Assembly (NCBI GenBank): GCA_964538665.1
Contig: CAZIEB010000013.1
Span: forward strand, 1 to 21,307
Direction of reading: 5' to 3'
DNA from: JAPUDQ01 sp964538665
GTDB taxonomy: Bacteria; Patescibacteriota; Saccharimonadia; Saccharimonadales; Saccharimonadaceae
DNA: 21,307 nt
The number at the start of each line of letters is the position of its first letter. Positions within the stretch are counted from its first letter, which is position 1. The notes beneath the pieces were generated by a model that saw nothing but the letters and a program-made list of their open reading frames with translations, was not told the DNA's origin and searched no databases. Made by a program: the position numbers and the translations under genes. This document shows positions 21,271 through 21,307 of the stretch, one piece after another.

Positions 21271-21307
21271 CTTTGGCGGAGCCAAACCCAGATGTTTTCT
21301 TGGGGGG

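Noticed and set aside
1..21307. CRISPR arrays, IS transposases, prophage genes
   Set aside because: No regularly spaced direct repeats, and no transposase, integrase or phage structural protein was recognised in any frame.

Overview
The window looks like chromosome from a small-genome bacterium of the Candidate Phyla Radiation, most likely a Saccharibacteria (TM7) relative. That is an inference from general gene character: very tight packing, a DUF5679 mini-protein, a ddl-slipin pair, RarA, TypA/BipA, a LctP-type permease, a DUF1524 HNH nuclease, and many genes whose -10 box lies 6-9 nt before the start codon, implying leaderless mRNAs. Standard stop codons appear to be used throughout. Both tRNA genes, Phe(GAA) and Leu(CAG), encode their CCA ends.

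Region 1 (51-3599) is the unusual part. A three-gene cassette is enclosed by long inverted repeats. The left copy (51-222) is 172 bp and the right copy (3376-3599) is 224 bp. Aligned by eye they differ by four substitutions and one 52-bp indel. Inside lie an ABC-F ribosome-protection-type ATPase (248-1873), a 168-aa protein with an N-terminal CGGGGGGN segment, and a compact protein with two glutamate motifs typical of YcaO enzymes (2548-3354). The 168-aa gene has a near-consensus sigma70 promoter and a consensus Shine-Dalgarno sequence, and its coding sequence is clearly GC-richer than its neighbours. I read this as a candidate minimal peptide-modification cassette: substrate protein, YcaO modifier and ribosome-protecting immunity factor, on a non-autonomous mobile or invertible element. 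No transposase, exporter or protease is visible.

Region 2 (3600-8200) holds a bidirectional terminator, a divergent pair of unrecognised membrane proteins, the DUF5679 zinc-ribbon gene with its own terminator, and a divergent pair of a CDF-family transporter and a DUF4396 membrane protein. The latter is followed by a 44-aa membrane peptide.

Region 3 (8200-8470) is a tRNA-Phe unit with a consensus-spaced promoter, a long structured leader and a terminator.

Region 4 (8695-17293) is dense with short housekeeping units: DUF192 protein; ddl translationally coupled to a slipin; rarA divergent from ddl and tail-overlapping a GH13 alpha-glucosidase; a membrane-anchored HNH nuclease; a winged-helix protein with a degenerate Nudix domain; an HD phosphohydrolase; and a GT4 glycosyltransferase.

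Region 5 (17298-21307) holds typA and a LctP-family permease on the minus strand, a 350-nt gap with a promoter and nested stems (possible small RNA), and tRNA-Leu with a terminator. The 50 nt downstream of tRNA-Leu recur in inverted orientation at the left edge of the window, immediately outside the cassette's left repeat. The inverted repeat itself ends in CCACCA. This ties the element to tRNA 3' ends or suggests it is an RNA gene.
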